From assembly GCF_000244875.1 (NCBI RefSeq), contig NC_016791.1, positions 2,237,001 through 2,301,000 of the forward strand: 64,000 bases of DNA, in the 5' to 3' direction. The notes under the pieces are model-generated. The model made no database searches and was not told the origin of the DNA. It worked only from the letters and a program-made list of their open reading frames with translations. This DNA comes from Clostridium sp. BNL1100. GTDB taxonomy: Bacteria; Bacillota; Clostridia; Acetivibrionales; DSM-1351. The position numbers and the translations under genes are program-made. Positions 53,618-61,959 of the stretch are shown here, piece after piece (within the stretch, counting starts at the first letter, position 1; each line of letters starts with the position of its first letter).

Positions 53618-54115
53618 CTAATAGCATACAAATGACGCTATCCTCCTGGTGTCTATCCCGAAGTAAACCCAACGGAATCCCGTCCATCTCCATCCCGCCA
53701 CAGACCTTGGCCCGACGAAAACCAACCAGGCCCAGAAGCGCTGGCCGTTATTCAGCCACAAATACACAAATCTGAACCTACAAGGCCTAATGGCCCCCGG
53801 ATTTATCGAAAGGACTCCGGCTGACTGTTGCTGTACGGCGTTAGATGGAACAAAAGCCGGTGGAGGACCGGGCGGTGGTCCGCTTCCCTGAGCAGCGCCT
53901 CCAAAAGGTGGCATTCCAGGTGGAGGACCGAAAGGAGGATCCCGTTGAGTTTCATAGCTCTCCCATAAGAATCTGTCAGGCATTCCGTCAGGCATCATGT
54001 CGAGTGACATCTCTTCCGTCATCGCTCCTCTGAATTCGTCGGACATTTCGCTTTGCATACTATCTGATGTCCCGGTGTAACGCTGGGGCTGTTGCTTATC
54101 ATAATAATCCTGCAT
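53618..54115 (-). CDS. Proline/glycine-rich protein with aromatic C-terminal motif, unknown function
   Basis: 165 residues from ATG 54115 (AAAGGAG 10 bases upstream). Three parts: a polar Met/Gln/Asp-rich N-terminus, a Pro/Gly-rich middle (PFGPPPGMPPFGGAAQGSGP), and a dense basic-aromatic C-terminus (CRFRFVYLWLNNGQRFWAW, then WRWTGFRWVYFGID) ended by a Cys. The high GC of the middle differs from its neighbours. Such Tyr/Trp/Pro-rich composition is common in spore-coat or surface proteins, but no family assignment is made. Confidence 0.65.
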   Translation of the reverse strand: MQDYYDKQQPQRYTGTSDSMQSEMSDEFRGAMTEEMSLDMMPDGMPDRFLWESYETQRDPPFGPPPGMPPFGGAAQGSGPPPGPPPAFVPSNAVQQQSAGVLSINPGAIRPCRFRFVYLWLNNGQRFWAWLVFVGPRSVAGWRWTGFRWVYFGIDTRRIASFVCY

Positions 54116-54353
54116 TGATTGCACGCTCCTTTCAGTTTATAGTATGCATTTAAAGTAACAAAGGTTACATAATTACTTTACCTCTCATTATCGATAACTC
54201 CCCCAAATGATGCCATCCTGCATTGAATTTTTCTAAAAAACCTTTAATCTTATTTTTCAACTGTATAAATACCTGTGGCTTGTGAATAATTTCGCCAGTT
54301 TCTAGGTGAGCTCATAACTATGTTAAAATTATTTGAATCCTTATGGAAAAACC

Positions 54354-55709
54354 TTAAGTACTTGCACTGATGGCAACAGTAAATATTTTTTCAATCAAGG
54401 ACAATGCTCCTCTATATCCGACATTTGCCCTTGATAAAACCACTTCATAGGATGCCGGGAAGCCAATTTCAACAATGTTTCCGCCAAGCTCCTTTGCAGC
54501 ATCTCTGTCCCACGTTGTTCCTAATATAATTGAAGGTTTTTCTTCAGAATTGATAAGGGCTTGCTCAACCAAATAACCATCTTCTAAAAAAAGAGGTGTT
54601 ACGCTAACATCATCTGCAATGTTTACAAATTCTTTTATAATATTGTCCCTATATTCTTCAGGAGGATTTTCCGTTACAATTTGTTTAACCGGAATCAATC
54701 CAAGCTGATTTACAAGAAATTTAGTAATGGCCAGATTATAGCTGCTTTCGCCCACAACAGCAAATTTAGATGGGACACCCCACCAATATTCTGCATAGAA
54801 ATCTGAAAAATCCTCCAAATATTTATAATATAGTTTCTCTTCCTGTTGTATGAACTGTTCTGTCTTTTCCAGATTTAATCCTGCAAAATCCGATACTTTG
54901 CGTAAGAACTCAGATGTAGCTTTCGCCCCAATAGGGATTACAGGTATATGTAAAAAAGGTTGACCATATTTTCCCTCAAGATACTTTGCTGTACTAATTC
55001 CAAGCCAGGTTGATATAACAAGATTAAACTGTGCCTTAGGAATTTCTTTCCACTCCTCAACACCTTTTGAACTGTGTCCAAATAAAATATTAACTTTAAG
55101 GCCTATCCCTTCAAGACTACGTTTGATCTCAGAGAGATCCCCCCTCCAAAATGGGTTTTGATATGGAATTTCTGTCCAAACATTAACTACATTCTTTTTC
55201 TTTTGCCCTTTGTAGTCACCGACATATTGGTCAATAATTGCTTTTGTAACCAATTCATGACCTGTATAGTTATTCCCCTTAAATCCACCTGTCTCAGCGT
55301 AAACAATGGGAACACCTTTTTCTTGAAATTTTGATACCACTGACGGTACATCATCACCAACAAGGTCAGGTATACAACCTGTGAGTACCACAAACAAATC
55401 TGCATCAATTACCTTTGTTGAAGCTTGTATCAGTTCTTTAAGCCTCTCATTTCCTCCAAATACCACTTCATTTTCTGAGGCATTAAGACTGGGGGGAACA
55501 GCTCCACCGCCATAGCCTCCTCCCTGAAACCCGTTGTAAAAAGCAAGACTAACATATTGCTTATCTGCACAACCCGGTCCGCAATGAGTAATAGGAACTA
55601 CTCTCGGAATTGCACTTGCAGTGTACATAGCGCCAATAGCACAGCCATAACGTGGTCGGCTTATGGAATTTGTTTTCTGATTTTCATATGAATTTCCAAT
55701 CTGTGACAT
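54354..55709 (-). CDS. Nitrogenase component 1-like subunit (NifK/NifN-like)
   Basis: 451 residues. The P-cluster-type cysteines are conserved: Cys23 (RPRYGCAIGA), Cys43/Cys47 (ITHCGPGCADK) and Cys112 (LTGCIPDLVGDD). Three Rossmann-like subdomains follow as in NifK. The N-terminal extension of true NifK is missing, making it closer in size to NifN-like proteins. It pairs with the larger subunit encoded 15 bases upstream. No NifH, NifB or NifEN gene is in the window, so the reductase and cofactor supply lie elsewhere. Candidate roles are a nitrogenase-like reductase of unknown substrate or a cofactor scaffold. Confidence 0.85.
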   Translation of the reverse strand: MSQIGNSYENQKTNSISRPRYGCAIGAMYTASAIPRVVPITHCGPGCADKQYVSLAFYNGFQGGGYGGGAVPPSLNASENEVVFGGNERLKELIQASTKVIDADLFVVLTGCIPDLVGDDVPSVVSKFQEKGVPIVYAETGGFKGNNYTGHELVTKAIIDQYVGDYKGQKKKNVVNVWTEIPYQNPFWRGDLSEIKRSLEGIGLKVNILFGHSSKGVEEWKEIPKAQFNLVISTWLGISTAKYLEGKYGQPFLHIPVIPIGAKATSEFLRKVSDFAGLNLEKTEQFIQQEEKLYYKYLEDFSDFYAEYWWGVPSKFAVVGESSYNLAITKFLVNQLGLIPVKQIVTENPPEEYRDNIIKEFVNIADDVSVTPLFLEDGYLVEQALINSEEKPSIILGTTWDRDAAKELGGNIVEIGFPASYEVVLSRANVGYRGALSLIEKIFTVAISAST

Positions 55710-55724
55710 TTTTTACCTCCCAAA

Positions 55725-57248
55725 TTAATCTTGATATATAATATCGGGGTTTTTAGCAAGGATATATGGATCGTCCTGACTTAGCCACCACTTTGTATAA
55801 GGTAGCTTAATATGCTGTGCCAAATCTTCGTGAAATTTCTTTCTTTTTAAAATAGCTAATATTGCTTCGCCCAAGTTTACAATGCCCTCATAACCTACTG
55901 CAATATGTTCGTCTCCAAGAGGAGCAGCCGGAATACCAAGACGTGATGCTAGAGGTGCAAGCCCGTTATGTCTTATTAATAAAAAGTCGGGCTGGGCTTT
56001 TATCAGTAATGCATAGAGCTGATGTTGCTGTCTATTGCTGACACTGAAATTTTCCACATTTCCATAGTTATTAACAAGAAAGGCTAAAGAGTCTTGTATA
56101 GGATCTTCACTGTCATAGATAGGATCGTGGTGGAATACCAATGAGCCGTTCACTTCAACACCAAGCTCTCTTAATACTGAAATCAGTCCATGAGAATAGG
56201 CAGAACCTGTTGCAACATATCCTTTTACACCCTTCAGTTTTTTCTTTAACTCTTCAATTTTAGGCGTTACACGCTCACGCTCTTTTTTTATGTAAGCTTC
56301 ACAAAGCTCCTCACGATGTGTGATTTTTGCTATCCCCCTAAGCCATGCATCGGTTCCGGCAAAGCCGTAAGGTTGAGGAGCTTTCAATTCCGGAACACCA
56401 AAATTTTGTTCCAGTCCCTGAGCCAAATACGAGGAAAGCGTATTACAAAAGCCAACTGTAATAGCAGCCTCTGACATCTGTGCCAAATCTTCAACAGTCG
56501 CCAGATCAACAACATAATTTACACGTAAATTAAGTTCCTTAAGCATTGGTTTAAATACATCAGAACCCCAAAGATTGATTACATTTACCAAATCTTCCTG
56601 CTTTTTTGGGTTTTTCCTTACTATATCTCTTAAAATACCGTGTTGAGTGGCATCAAATCCTGTGCTCCAATGTTTTGAGCGGAAGCCTTCACAATGAAGC
56701 GGAATAATAGGAATTCCAAACTTCTCCGAATACTCCGATGCAACGCTGTCAACATCATCACCGATAATGCCGGTAGCACATGCTGTTCCAATAAAAATTG
56801 CATTGGGCTTATATCTCTCCCATACATCGCGCGTAGTCTGTTCAAGCTTTCCAATTCCCCCGAAAACCATATCACCTTCTATCAAATTTGTAGAAACGAT
56901 TTTAAGATTTTCTACAGGAAGGCCTCTCATAGCAAGACCATTACGATATATTGAATTATAAATTGTTTGGCTTACCGCACAGCCAATAGGGGAATGCTGA
57001 ATCAAAACGGCACCTCTCACATTTCCAGCCTGACATTCCACCATTTGTTCACTGCAAACAGAGCCTTGTGTAAAAGGTCCTTTCATTTCGCAAAGCTTAC
57101 AACCATTGCCTTTTTTACCGCTGCAACCAAGAATAGAATATCCTGATTCCTCTACCAATTTTGAAGCTTCACCGTCCCAGCCTATGATCGTGCCAAGACG
57201 CTGTTCACGGCTTACAACAGTAGTGGCTGCTAAATTAATTTTACCCAT
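55725..57248 (-). CDS. Nitrogenase component 1-like subunit (NifD/NifE-like)
   Basis: 507 residues. P-cluster-type cysteines Cys65 (GSVCSEQM), Cys90 (QHSPIGCAVS) and Cys157 (GTACATGIIGDD) are spaced as in NifD/NifE. Cys268 in TVGFCNTLSSYLA aligns by eye with the FeMo-cofactor ligand Cys275 of NifD, whereas the region of the second ligand His442 reads DEHIAVGYEGIV, with Tyr/Glu in place of the histidine. Extra N-terminal cysteines (GCSGKKGNGCKLCEMKG, 42-53) could hold another metal site. So it is unlikely to be a standard N2-fixing subunit. Start ATG behind GGAGGAGATAGG; the leader carries two attenuators. Confidence 0.85.
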   Translation of the reverse strand: MGKINLAATTVVSREQRLGTIIGWDGEASKLVEESGYSILGCSGKKGNGCKLCEMKGPFTQGSVCSEQMVECQAGNVRGAVLIQHSPIGCAVSQTIYNSIYRNGLAMRGLPVENLKIVSTNLIEGDMVFGGIGKLEQTTRDVWERYKPNAIFIGTACATGIIGDDVDSVASEYSEKFGIPIIPLHCEGFRSKHWSTGFDATQHGILRDIVRKNPKKQEDLVNVINLWGSDVFKPMLKELNLRVNYVVDLATVEDLAQMSEAAITVGFCNTLSSYLAQGLEQNFGVPELKAPQPYGFAGTDAWLRGIAKITHREELCEAYIKKERERVTPKIEELKKKLKGVKGYVATGSAYSHGLISVLRELGVEVNGSLVFHHDPIYDSEDPIQDSLAFLVNNYGNVENFSVSNRQQHQLYALLIKAQPDFLLIRHNGLAPLASRLGIPAAPLGDEHIAVGYEGIVNLGEAILAILKRKKFHEDLAQHIKLPYTKWWLSQDDPYILAKNPDIIYQD

Positions 57249-57307
57249 CCTATCTCCTCCATTAATGCGTTTTATACTAATTACATCTAAAGCAGTACTT
57301 TAAAAAT

Positions 57308-57375
57308 AAAAAAAGACTATTTTCAATATCTGCATAAGCAGAATTAAAGTTAGTCTCTAATTTATTTAGTCAACC
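57308..57375 (-). promoter_or_regulatory. Second attenuator in the nitrogenase-like leader
   Basis: Minus-strand RNA begins GGTTGACTAAATAAATTAGAGAC and folds into a terminator whose outer arms are GACTA / ATAGTC with an internal CTGC/GCAG hairpin, followed by seven T. It repeats the pattern of the unit 117 bases upstream. A small alternative hairpin CTAA-ATAAA-TTAG lies just before the terminator arm. Confidence 0.65.
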
Positions 57376-57424
57376 TTTTCTTATTTTATTTTTATTTCAA
57401 CGACGTAAAAGCTTCTTCCTTAAT

Positions 57425-57494
57425 AAAAAAGACTATTTCCTTTTCACTGAAATTCAGCAAAGGTAGAAACAGTCTCTAATTCGTTTAGTAAACC
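57425..57494 (-). promoter_or_regulatory. First attenuator in the nitrogenase-like leader
   Basis: Minus-strand RNA begins GGTTTACTAAACGAATTAGAG, then a terminator hairpin: outer GACTGTTTC / GAAATAGTC, inner CCTTT/AAAGG and CTGAA/TTCAG, ended by six T. Shares GGTT-ACTAAA-AATTAGAGACT and AAATAGTCTTTTTT with the downstream unit. The repeated box before each terminator is the likely target of an antiterminating factor. Confidence 0.65.
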
Positions 57495-57510
57495 AAGTTT
57501 AGTTTTATTT

Positions 57511-57539
57511 ATTATAATTGTTATTTCCTTCCATGTCAA
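57511..57539 (-). promoter_or_regulatory. Near-consensus sigma-A promoter of the nitrogenase-like operon
   Basis: Minus strand: TTGACA (57534-57539), 17-base spacer, TATAAT (57511-57516). Transcription would start near 57504, giving a ~256-base leader that contains both attenuators. A perfect promoter ahead of two terminators implies control after initiation. Confidence 0.85.
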
Positions 57540-57619
57540 TAGGAATACTATGATTACGTAATTGCTGACAATGTACTATCACGGAATTTATTTTTTACCA
57601 GAACCATTCATCATTTGCA

Positions 57620-58615
57620 TTAATTGAGTTCAGACGGTTGCGGTCGTTCCACCTCTCGAATAATTAAATCTTTTTTCTTTATGTTATATTGAACCACTAC
57701 TTCCTCTACAATATCTGGATCATAATAAGATAAACTTGCACCAAAGCTCAGTACATTTTCATTCTCCCATTTTATATTATATATACCGCTGTAGTTCTCT
57801 CTATCTGCACGCACATAAATTTCATAGCCTTTTTTACAGGCTAATCTAAACCTTGCAGTATCTACTAGCGCTGGACTTACCGTTCCTTCTGCCATATCAT
57901 ATATAGTCAAATAGGAGCTTTTATTAGAGCATGTTGCTACAGCTAGCTTTTTGCCATCTGGTGAAACAAACATATCAGTAATATACATAGAGGGCTTCGA
58001 ATATTCATCGTAGCATTCTAGTACTCCATCCTTTATACGCCATAATCTGTTATCACTTCCGTAATCTGAATAATTATTAAATAGTGTAAAAAATATACTG
58101 CCATCATACATTTTATAAACCTTTTCACTATCATACTTTCCTGTCAGTATAGCTATCGCAAACTGTGCTGCTTGAGCAAGCTTTTTTTCTTTACTTTTTG
58201 AAAAAGGCGTTATAGCTGTTATAGCCTTCTCTCTAATTTTATGATTATTAAAATATTCTACAAGCTTATTAATAGCAATATACTGTTCATATGTATTGTC
58301 TGAATTTAGCGCATTAAAATATTTTTGTGCTTGTTCACTTTCATCTCCATGAGTAGTTAAACACATGTCTTCCGCCGACAAAAAACGCATGTATAGCTCT
58401 TCTGTATTTTTTTTAATAATATTTGCTGCCACTGTAGCAACAGAAAAAGAAAAAACAATACAAAACAATGCTGCTACAGTCATATAACGCCACTTTCCTT
58501 TTTCTTGCTTATGTACAAGTCTTCCTTCTCTTAATATACCCTTTAGCATCTTTTCCTTTTGCTCTTCATTTGGAGAGCAGGCTTCAAAAATTCTTTTCAT
58601 ATCTTTATCCTTCAT
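57620..58615 (-). CDS. Membrane anti-sigma factor with extracellular beta-propeller-like domain
   Basis: 331 residues. The first ~40 cytosolic residues are charged (MKDKDMKRIFEACSPNEEQKEKML), followed by one membrane helix (~44-66, MTVAALFCIVFSFSVATVAANI). The outside part (~70-331) has a helical segment and then WD40/propeller-like strands (LWRIKDGVLECYDEYSKPSM, DMFVSPDGKKLAVATCS, YLTIYDMAEG). It overlaps the ECF sigma gene by 11 bases, the standard layout for a sigma/anti-sigma pair. The outer domain should sense an envelope or substrate signal. Confidence 0.8.
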   Translation of the reverse strand: MKDKDMKRIFEACSPNEEQKEKMLKGILREGRLVHKQEKGKWRYMTVAALFCIVFSFSVATVAANIIKKNTEELYMRFLSAEDMCLTTHGDESEQAQKYFNALNSDNTYEQYIAINKLVEYFNNHKIREKAITAITPFSKSKEKKLAQAAQFAIAILTGKYDSEKVYKMYDGSIFFTLFNNYSDYGSDNRLWRIKDGVLECYDEYSKPSMYITDMFVSPDGKKLAVATCSNKSSYLTIYDMAEGTVSPALVDTARFRLACKKGYEIYVRADRENYSGIYNIKWENENVLSFGASLSYYDPDIVEEVVVQYNIKKKDLIIREVERPQPSELN

Positions 58616-59111
58616 TTCTTCTTCCCTCCTCCAAATCCATTTTTAACTTTTTACGTGCTGTAACCAGTTGTGTCTGGACCGTACTTTCATTTCTTTTTAA
58701 CAGTTTTGCTATTTCTTTTACAGCATACTCCTCATAATAATAAAGATATAAAACCGTTTTATACTTCTCTGGTAATGCAAGGATTTTTTCTAACACCTCA
58801 CTACCTTCATTCTCATTCATATAGCTAACTTCAGGTAGCTTTTCAAAATCTATGCGCCTTACTTTCCAAAAACATTTTAAAACATCCTTGCAATAATTAC
58901 GTGCTGTCACTATAAGCCAGGCTTTTTCATGTGCCTCATTCTCAAAATATTTTTTTGACTGCATCAATTTAATAAATGCAGATTGCACTGCATCTTCTGC
59001 ATCTGCTTGATTTTTTAAATAAATGTAGCAAAGTCTAAAAATCGTATCCGCATATCGTTTATATACCTGTATAAATTCTTCCTCTGTATATCCACACGAA
59101 CTTACTCCCAT
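58605..59111 (-). CDS. ECF-type RNA polymerase sigma factor
   Basis: 168 residues from ATG 59111, chosen because GGAGGTGAGG precedes it. Region 2 (~8-75): FIQVYKRYADTIFRLCYIYLKN and DAEDAVQSAFIKLMQS, AHEKAWLIVTARNYCKD. Region 4 (~110-160): LPEKYKTVLYLYYYEEYAVKEIAKLL and STVQTQLVTARKKLK. Directs RNA polymerase to stress or envelope promoters when released by the anti-sigma factor. Its targets are not visible here. Confidence 0.92.
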   Translation of the reverse strand: MGVSSCGYTEEEFIQVYKRYADTIFRLCYIYLKNQADAEDAVQSAFIKLMQSKKYFENEAHEKAWLIVTARNYCKDVLKCFWKVRRIDFEKLPEVSYMNENEGSEVLEKILALPEKYKTVLYLYYYEEYAVKEIAKLLKRNESTVQTQLVTARKKLKMDLEEGRRNEG

Positions 59112-59284
59112 TTCCTCACCTCCCATATATAACACGATTGAAATCTTATAAATATCTTAATATACATAAATTTTATTTCTACAAAATTCTCAACAATAAT
59201 ACAAATGCTTATCACAACTCCCAATGGACTCGCTCATTGTAAAACTGAATCTTACTTTTTCACCGTATAGATATTGACTCGATT

Positions 59285-59500
59285 TTATAGAAGAACCAAG
59301 TTCATTAGGCTCTTTAAGAGCTTGACCTTCTTTAATACGATTGTATCATCATTAGTGACAGTACCGATGGATTTCTTAACATTTGCCACGCACTTGCCAC
59401 GTAAACGGCTTAGAGTATTTTCATCAACATCTGTTCCAGATACTGAAGCTCTCTCCCGTACATAAAGTATTTTTACATTGTCTTTTGACCTCTTTTTCTT
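59285..59500 (-). pseudogene. Gene remnant, family not recognised
   Basis: A coding-like minus-strand stretch reads NVKILYVRERASVSGTDVDE, then NTLSRLRGKCVANVKKSIG and VTNDDTIVLKKVKLL to TAA at 59285. AGAGGT plus ATG precede it but in another frame (ATG TAA), so a base is lost at the start. Short and without neighbours; treated as decayed. Confidence 0.3.
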
Positions 59501-59574
59501 TTTTTAGATAAAAATTAGAAGCTAGGTTTACAGGCCTTTGGTTGACCAAAACTTAGCCTCTTGTTCCCCCAATT

Positions 59575-59769
59575 TTAAAACGGTAGCTCTTTATCAGTTT
59601 CACTGTAATTATCTGACCAATATGCAATATATACTTCCTTATCAATAGCCACTCTTAAATTTATAGCCCTCGGTGAAGTCTTTATAAATCTATCGTCTGG
59701 TAAATATTCCGAACAGGGAAACCCGAGCCGTTTCGTAAGCTTAGAAATAGAAATTTCAAAATAGTTACA
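59575..59769 (-). pseudogene. C-terminal gene remnant, family not recognised
   Basis: The minus strand reads EISISKLTKRLGFPCSEYLP, then DRFIKTSPRAINLRVAIDKE and VYIAYWSDNYSETDKELPF to TAA at 59575, a good protein-like composition, but with stops directly upstream and no start codon or ribosome site. The rest of the 59136-60118 gap is AT-rich with a hairpin at 59829-59867. Confidence 0.35.
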
Positions 59770-59828
59770 TTAAACTATTTATAATATTTTTTGTGTTAAT
59801 AGATGTGATTCATTTCCCTGAAAATTAT

Positions 59829-59867
59829 AAAAAGCGACAAAAAAATTAGTGTTTATTTTGTCGCTTT
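59829..59867 (-). terminator. Intrinsic terminator
   Basis: Perfect 12-base stem AAAGCGACAAAA (59831-59842) / TTTTGTCGCTTT (59856-59867), with five T on the minus strand. Probably ends the DUF2935 transcript, whose stop is ~250 bases upstream. Confidence 0.7.
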
Positions 59868-60118
59868 ACACTCGTATTATTTGATTAGTAATTCTGTCGT
59901 TTTAGATGGTTGCGGATATTTATTTACATGTAACCAGTTAAAAAATTAGATAATGAGATTCCTCGGTTTGTGTCGTTAAAAACTAATGCCGACAAAATGT
60001 AAATAATCCTTTATCTATCTGCATTATAACATCCTCATATATAAAGTCGTAAGTTTTTTACTTATTATTATCAAACCACTATTCATGTGTTAACCTGAAC
60101 GGTGCTGTATTAAATATT

Positions 60119-61045
60119 TTATCTGCTTCCTTCAAACATTTTAAGTAGCCGCAGATAATGATTTGCTTCACGTAGTACGTGGTCACCAAGCAGCGGAATT
60201 ATGATTGATCTTATTTTACATGAGAGAATTCCCTGTGTACCTTGTGCCTTGAAATTCCTTAAATCCTCAGTCGCCTTCAAGCTTTCGTCAGTAACGTTAG
60301 TCAATGGAGCAGTAGCATCCATTGCTGCTTTAGCTTCTGCTGTCAATTGATCAAACTCATTACCAAAATTATTAGCTTGATTGATCAAATTATTTTCTGT
60401 CGGGTCAAGAAGTCCCCTTATAAACTTAGCATGTTCTGCCATTTGCCTATTCCAGAAAAATTCCTGTTGGTAAGCTTCTCTTTCGAGATTTATCTCTTCC
60501 CTGTTTTGAAGTCTTCTAAGTTGTAGAAGGTATAATTCTGCCTCACGAGTTATGTGTATTATCAACAAAGGGTAATTAAATGTGAACATTTTACAGCTTA
60601 AAACATTAGATATAATATTTGTTTTAAACTTTATTAACGCAGCAGTTGCTTTTATTGCCCGTTGGTTAAGGGCAAATACACGTCGCTCAAGCATAGGGCT
60701 AGCCGTTATAATTCCACCGCCCATTAATCTTGCCTCTGCCTGTGTCAGTTGAGTTGGTATCCGTACTCCTGTAAAAAATGTGGTCGCCTGTTCTGCTTTA
60801 ATAGTAAAGGGTGTTATTACTTCACCGGATTGTAAAACGCCTGGATTAACAACACCGTTGGAAAGTGAAATAACATCTCCTAGAATTCTATCAAATTCTT
60901 TGCGAAAATTATCAGCCTGTTGGGTAAAACTAGCGTCCTTTGGTGTAAACGCTGCTTCAAGGAAAAATGAGTGTTCTTTCATAATCCTTGCAAAAAACAA
61001 ATGTAAACCCAGTGACTGTTTTATAAATTCAATGGTTGACAACAT
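60119..61045 (-). CDS. DUF2935 protein, two helical-bundle repeats
   Basis: 308 residues made of two copies of a ~140-residue four-helix unit: copy 1 ~4-140 (HLFFARIMKEHSFFLEAAF) and copy 2 ~172-305 (EFFWNRQMAEHAKFIRGLLDP). Each copy has a conserved H/E pair in its first helix (MKEH, MAEH) and histidines later (IHITREAELY, GDHVLREANHY), which could bind a metal as in hemerythrin or ferritin folds. Function unknown; common in spore formers. Start ATG behind GAGGTGTTACC. Confidence 0.88.
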   Translation of the reverse strand: MLSTIEFIKQSLGLHLFFARIMKEHSFFLEAAFTPKDASFTQQADNFRKEFDRILGDVISLSNGVVNPGVLQSGEVITPFTIKAEQATTFFTGVRIPTQLTQAEARLMGGGIITASPMLERRVFALNQRAIKATAALIKFKTNIISNVLSCKMFTFNYPLLIIHITREAELYLLQLRRLQNREEINLEREAYQQEFFWNRQMAEHAKFIRGLLDPTENNLINQANNFGNEFDQLTAEAKAAMDATAPLTNVTDESLKATEDLRNFKAQGTQGILSCKIRSIIIPLLGDHVLREANHYLRLLKMFEGSR

Positions 61046-61238
61046 GGTAACACCTCGTGTAAAGGTTATTTTATATTAATATTTTATGTCAACTTGCATA
61101 AAAATGTTACAGGATATCACAACTTTATTTTATTAGGGGGTGCAGTACAACTTTTAAAAATTAGATTGCATTTCATTTTAAAGCAATGTATTGTGAAAAA
61201 GGACCGGTCACAAAGTAATGAAAGAGGGCTAAAATAAA

Positions 61239-61697
61239 ATGAATATGAATATTGAAACTATCCCACTATGCTCTATTGCTTATATACGGCAAATAGGAGC
61301 TTATGGTGCGGAAAATATCCGAACTATGGAGCAATTAAAGCAGTGGGCAGTGGCTAACAACCTTATGAATAATAAAACTGTTATATTTGGTATTGCACAT
61401 GATAATCCGCAAATAACACCGCCTGAAAATTGCCGCTATGATGCTTGTATTCTCCTTGCTGATAAACACTTTCCGGCAGAGGGCAATCTTAAGCATGGTG
61501 AACTTAGCGGAGGAAAGTATGCAGTTTTTATAGTAAAGCACACAGCTAAAGCTGTAGAGCAGGCTTGGGGAGATATATTCCCTTCGCTGTTTGAAAATGG
61601 CTTTCTTTATGACGCTACACGACCGATATTGGAGCGCTATGCGGCTGAAAAGGTTGAGCAGCATCTTTGCGAAATATGTGTTCCGATTTTTGATTAA
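61239..61697 (+). CDS. GyrI-like / AraC effector-binding domain protein
   Basis: 152 residues, stand-alone GyrI-like small-molecule binding fold: IETIPLCSIAYIRQIGAYG at the start (strand and first helix of the SHS2 unit), IFGIAHDNPQITPPENCRYDACILL, and GKYAVFIVKHTAKAVEQAWGDIF. Relatives bind drugs or inhibit gyrase; a DNA-binding domain is absent. It precedes the drug-exporter gene with 260 bases between, so may share its physiology (drug sensing) without sharing its leader. Start ATG after GAGGG. Confidence 0.8.
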   Translation: MNMNIETIPLCSIAYIRQIGAYGAENIRTMEQLKQWAVANNLMNNKTVIFGIAHDNPQITPPENCRYDACILLADKHFPAEGNLKHGELSGGKYAVFIVKHTAKAVEQAWGDIFPSLFENGFLYDATRPILERYAAEKVEQHLCEICVPIFD

Positions 61698-61826
61698 ACT
61701 TGAGAGAATTTTGTTGTAAAAAAGTAACCTTTTTATTATTCTTTTATGTTAAAATATGAAAATAGAAAATAACTCTTAGCAGAATTTAACGTTAAACCAA
61801 TATCAAAATTAAAAGGAGAATAAAAA

Positions 61827-61865
61827 ATGCAACTCTGTATTGTCACTGCTCCGTGCAAGGACTGA
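61827..61865 (+). CDS. 12-residue leader peptide of the MFS exporter gene
   Basis: ATG at 61827 stands 8 bases after AAAAGGAG (61811-61818) and encodes MQLCIVTAPCKD followed by TGA. Codons 8-11 form the 5' arm of the hairpin at 61848-61887, so ribosome position would decide its folding. Short leader peptides of this kind control many drug-resistance genes in Gram-positives. Confidence 0.6.
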   Translation: MQLCIVTAPCKD

Positions 61866-61903
61866 ACCGGACGTAACTGCACGGAGCGGATTGAGTTCGT
61901 CCG
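61848..61903 (+). promoter_or_regulatory. Attenuator-like RNA structure before the MFS exporter
   Basis: Perfect stem GCTCCGTGCA (61848-61857) / TGCACGGAGC (61878-61887). CGGACG (61868-61873) in its loop can pair instead with CGTCCG (61898-61903). A ribosome stalled on the leader peptide would block the first arm and favour the alternative pairing. There is no obvious U tract, so control could be translational or Rho-dependent. Confidence 0.55.
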
Positions 61904-61959
61904 TTCGGCTTTGCACTTTCATTAAATTGTAAGATTCTATTTGAAAGAGGAGCAAAGTC

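Noticed and set aside
54354-57248. Direct naming as MarDK (methylthio-alkane reductase) or as functional NifDK
   Set aside because: MarB/MarH or NifH partners are absent from the window and the second cofactor ligand is not conserved by eye; only the superfamily is supported.
57308-57494. CRISPR-like repeat
   Set aside because: Only two related units, diverged and each with a terminator; no spacer/repeat periodicity.
57304-57500. ANTAR (NasR/NitR-type) antitermination target before the nitrogenase-like genes
   Set aside because: The small hairpins have 5-base loops (ACGAA, ATAAA), not hexaloops with A at position 1 and G at 4, so the class cannot be claimed.
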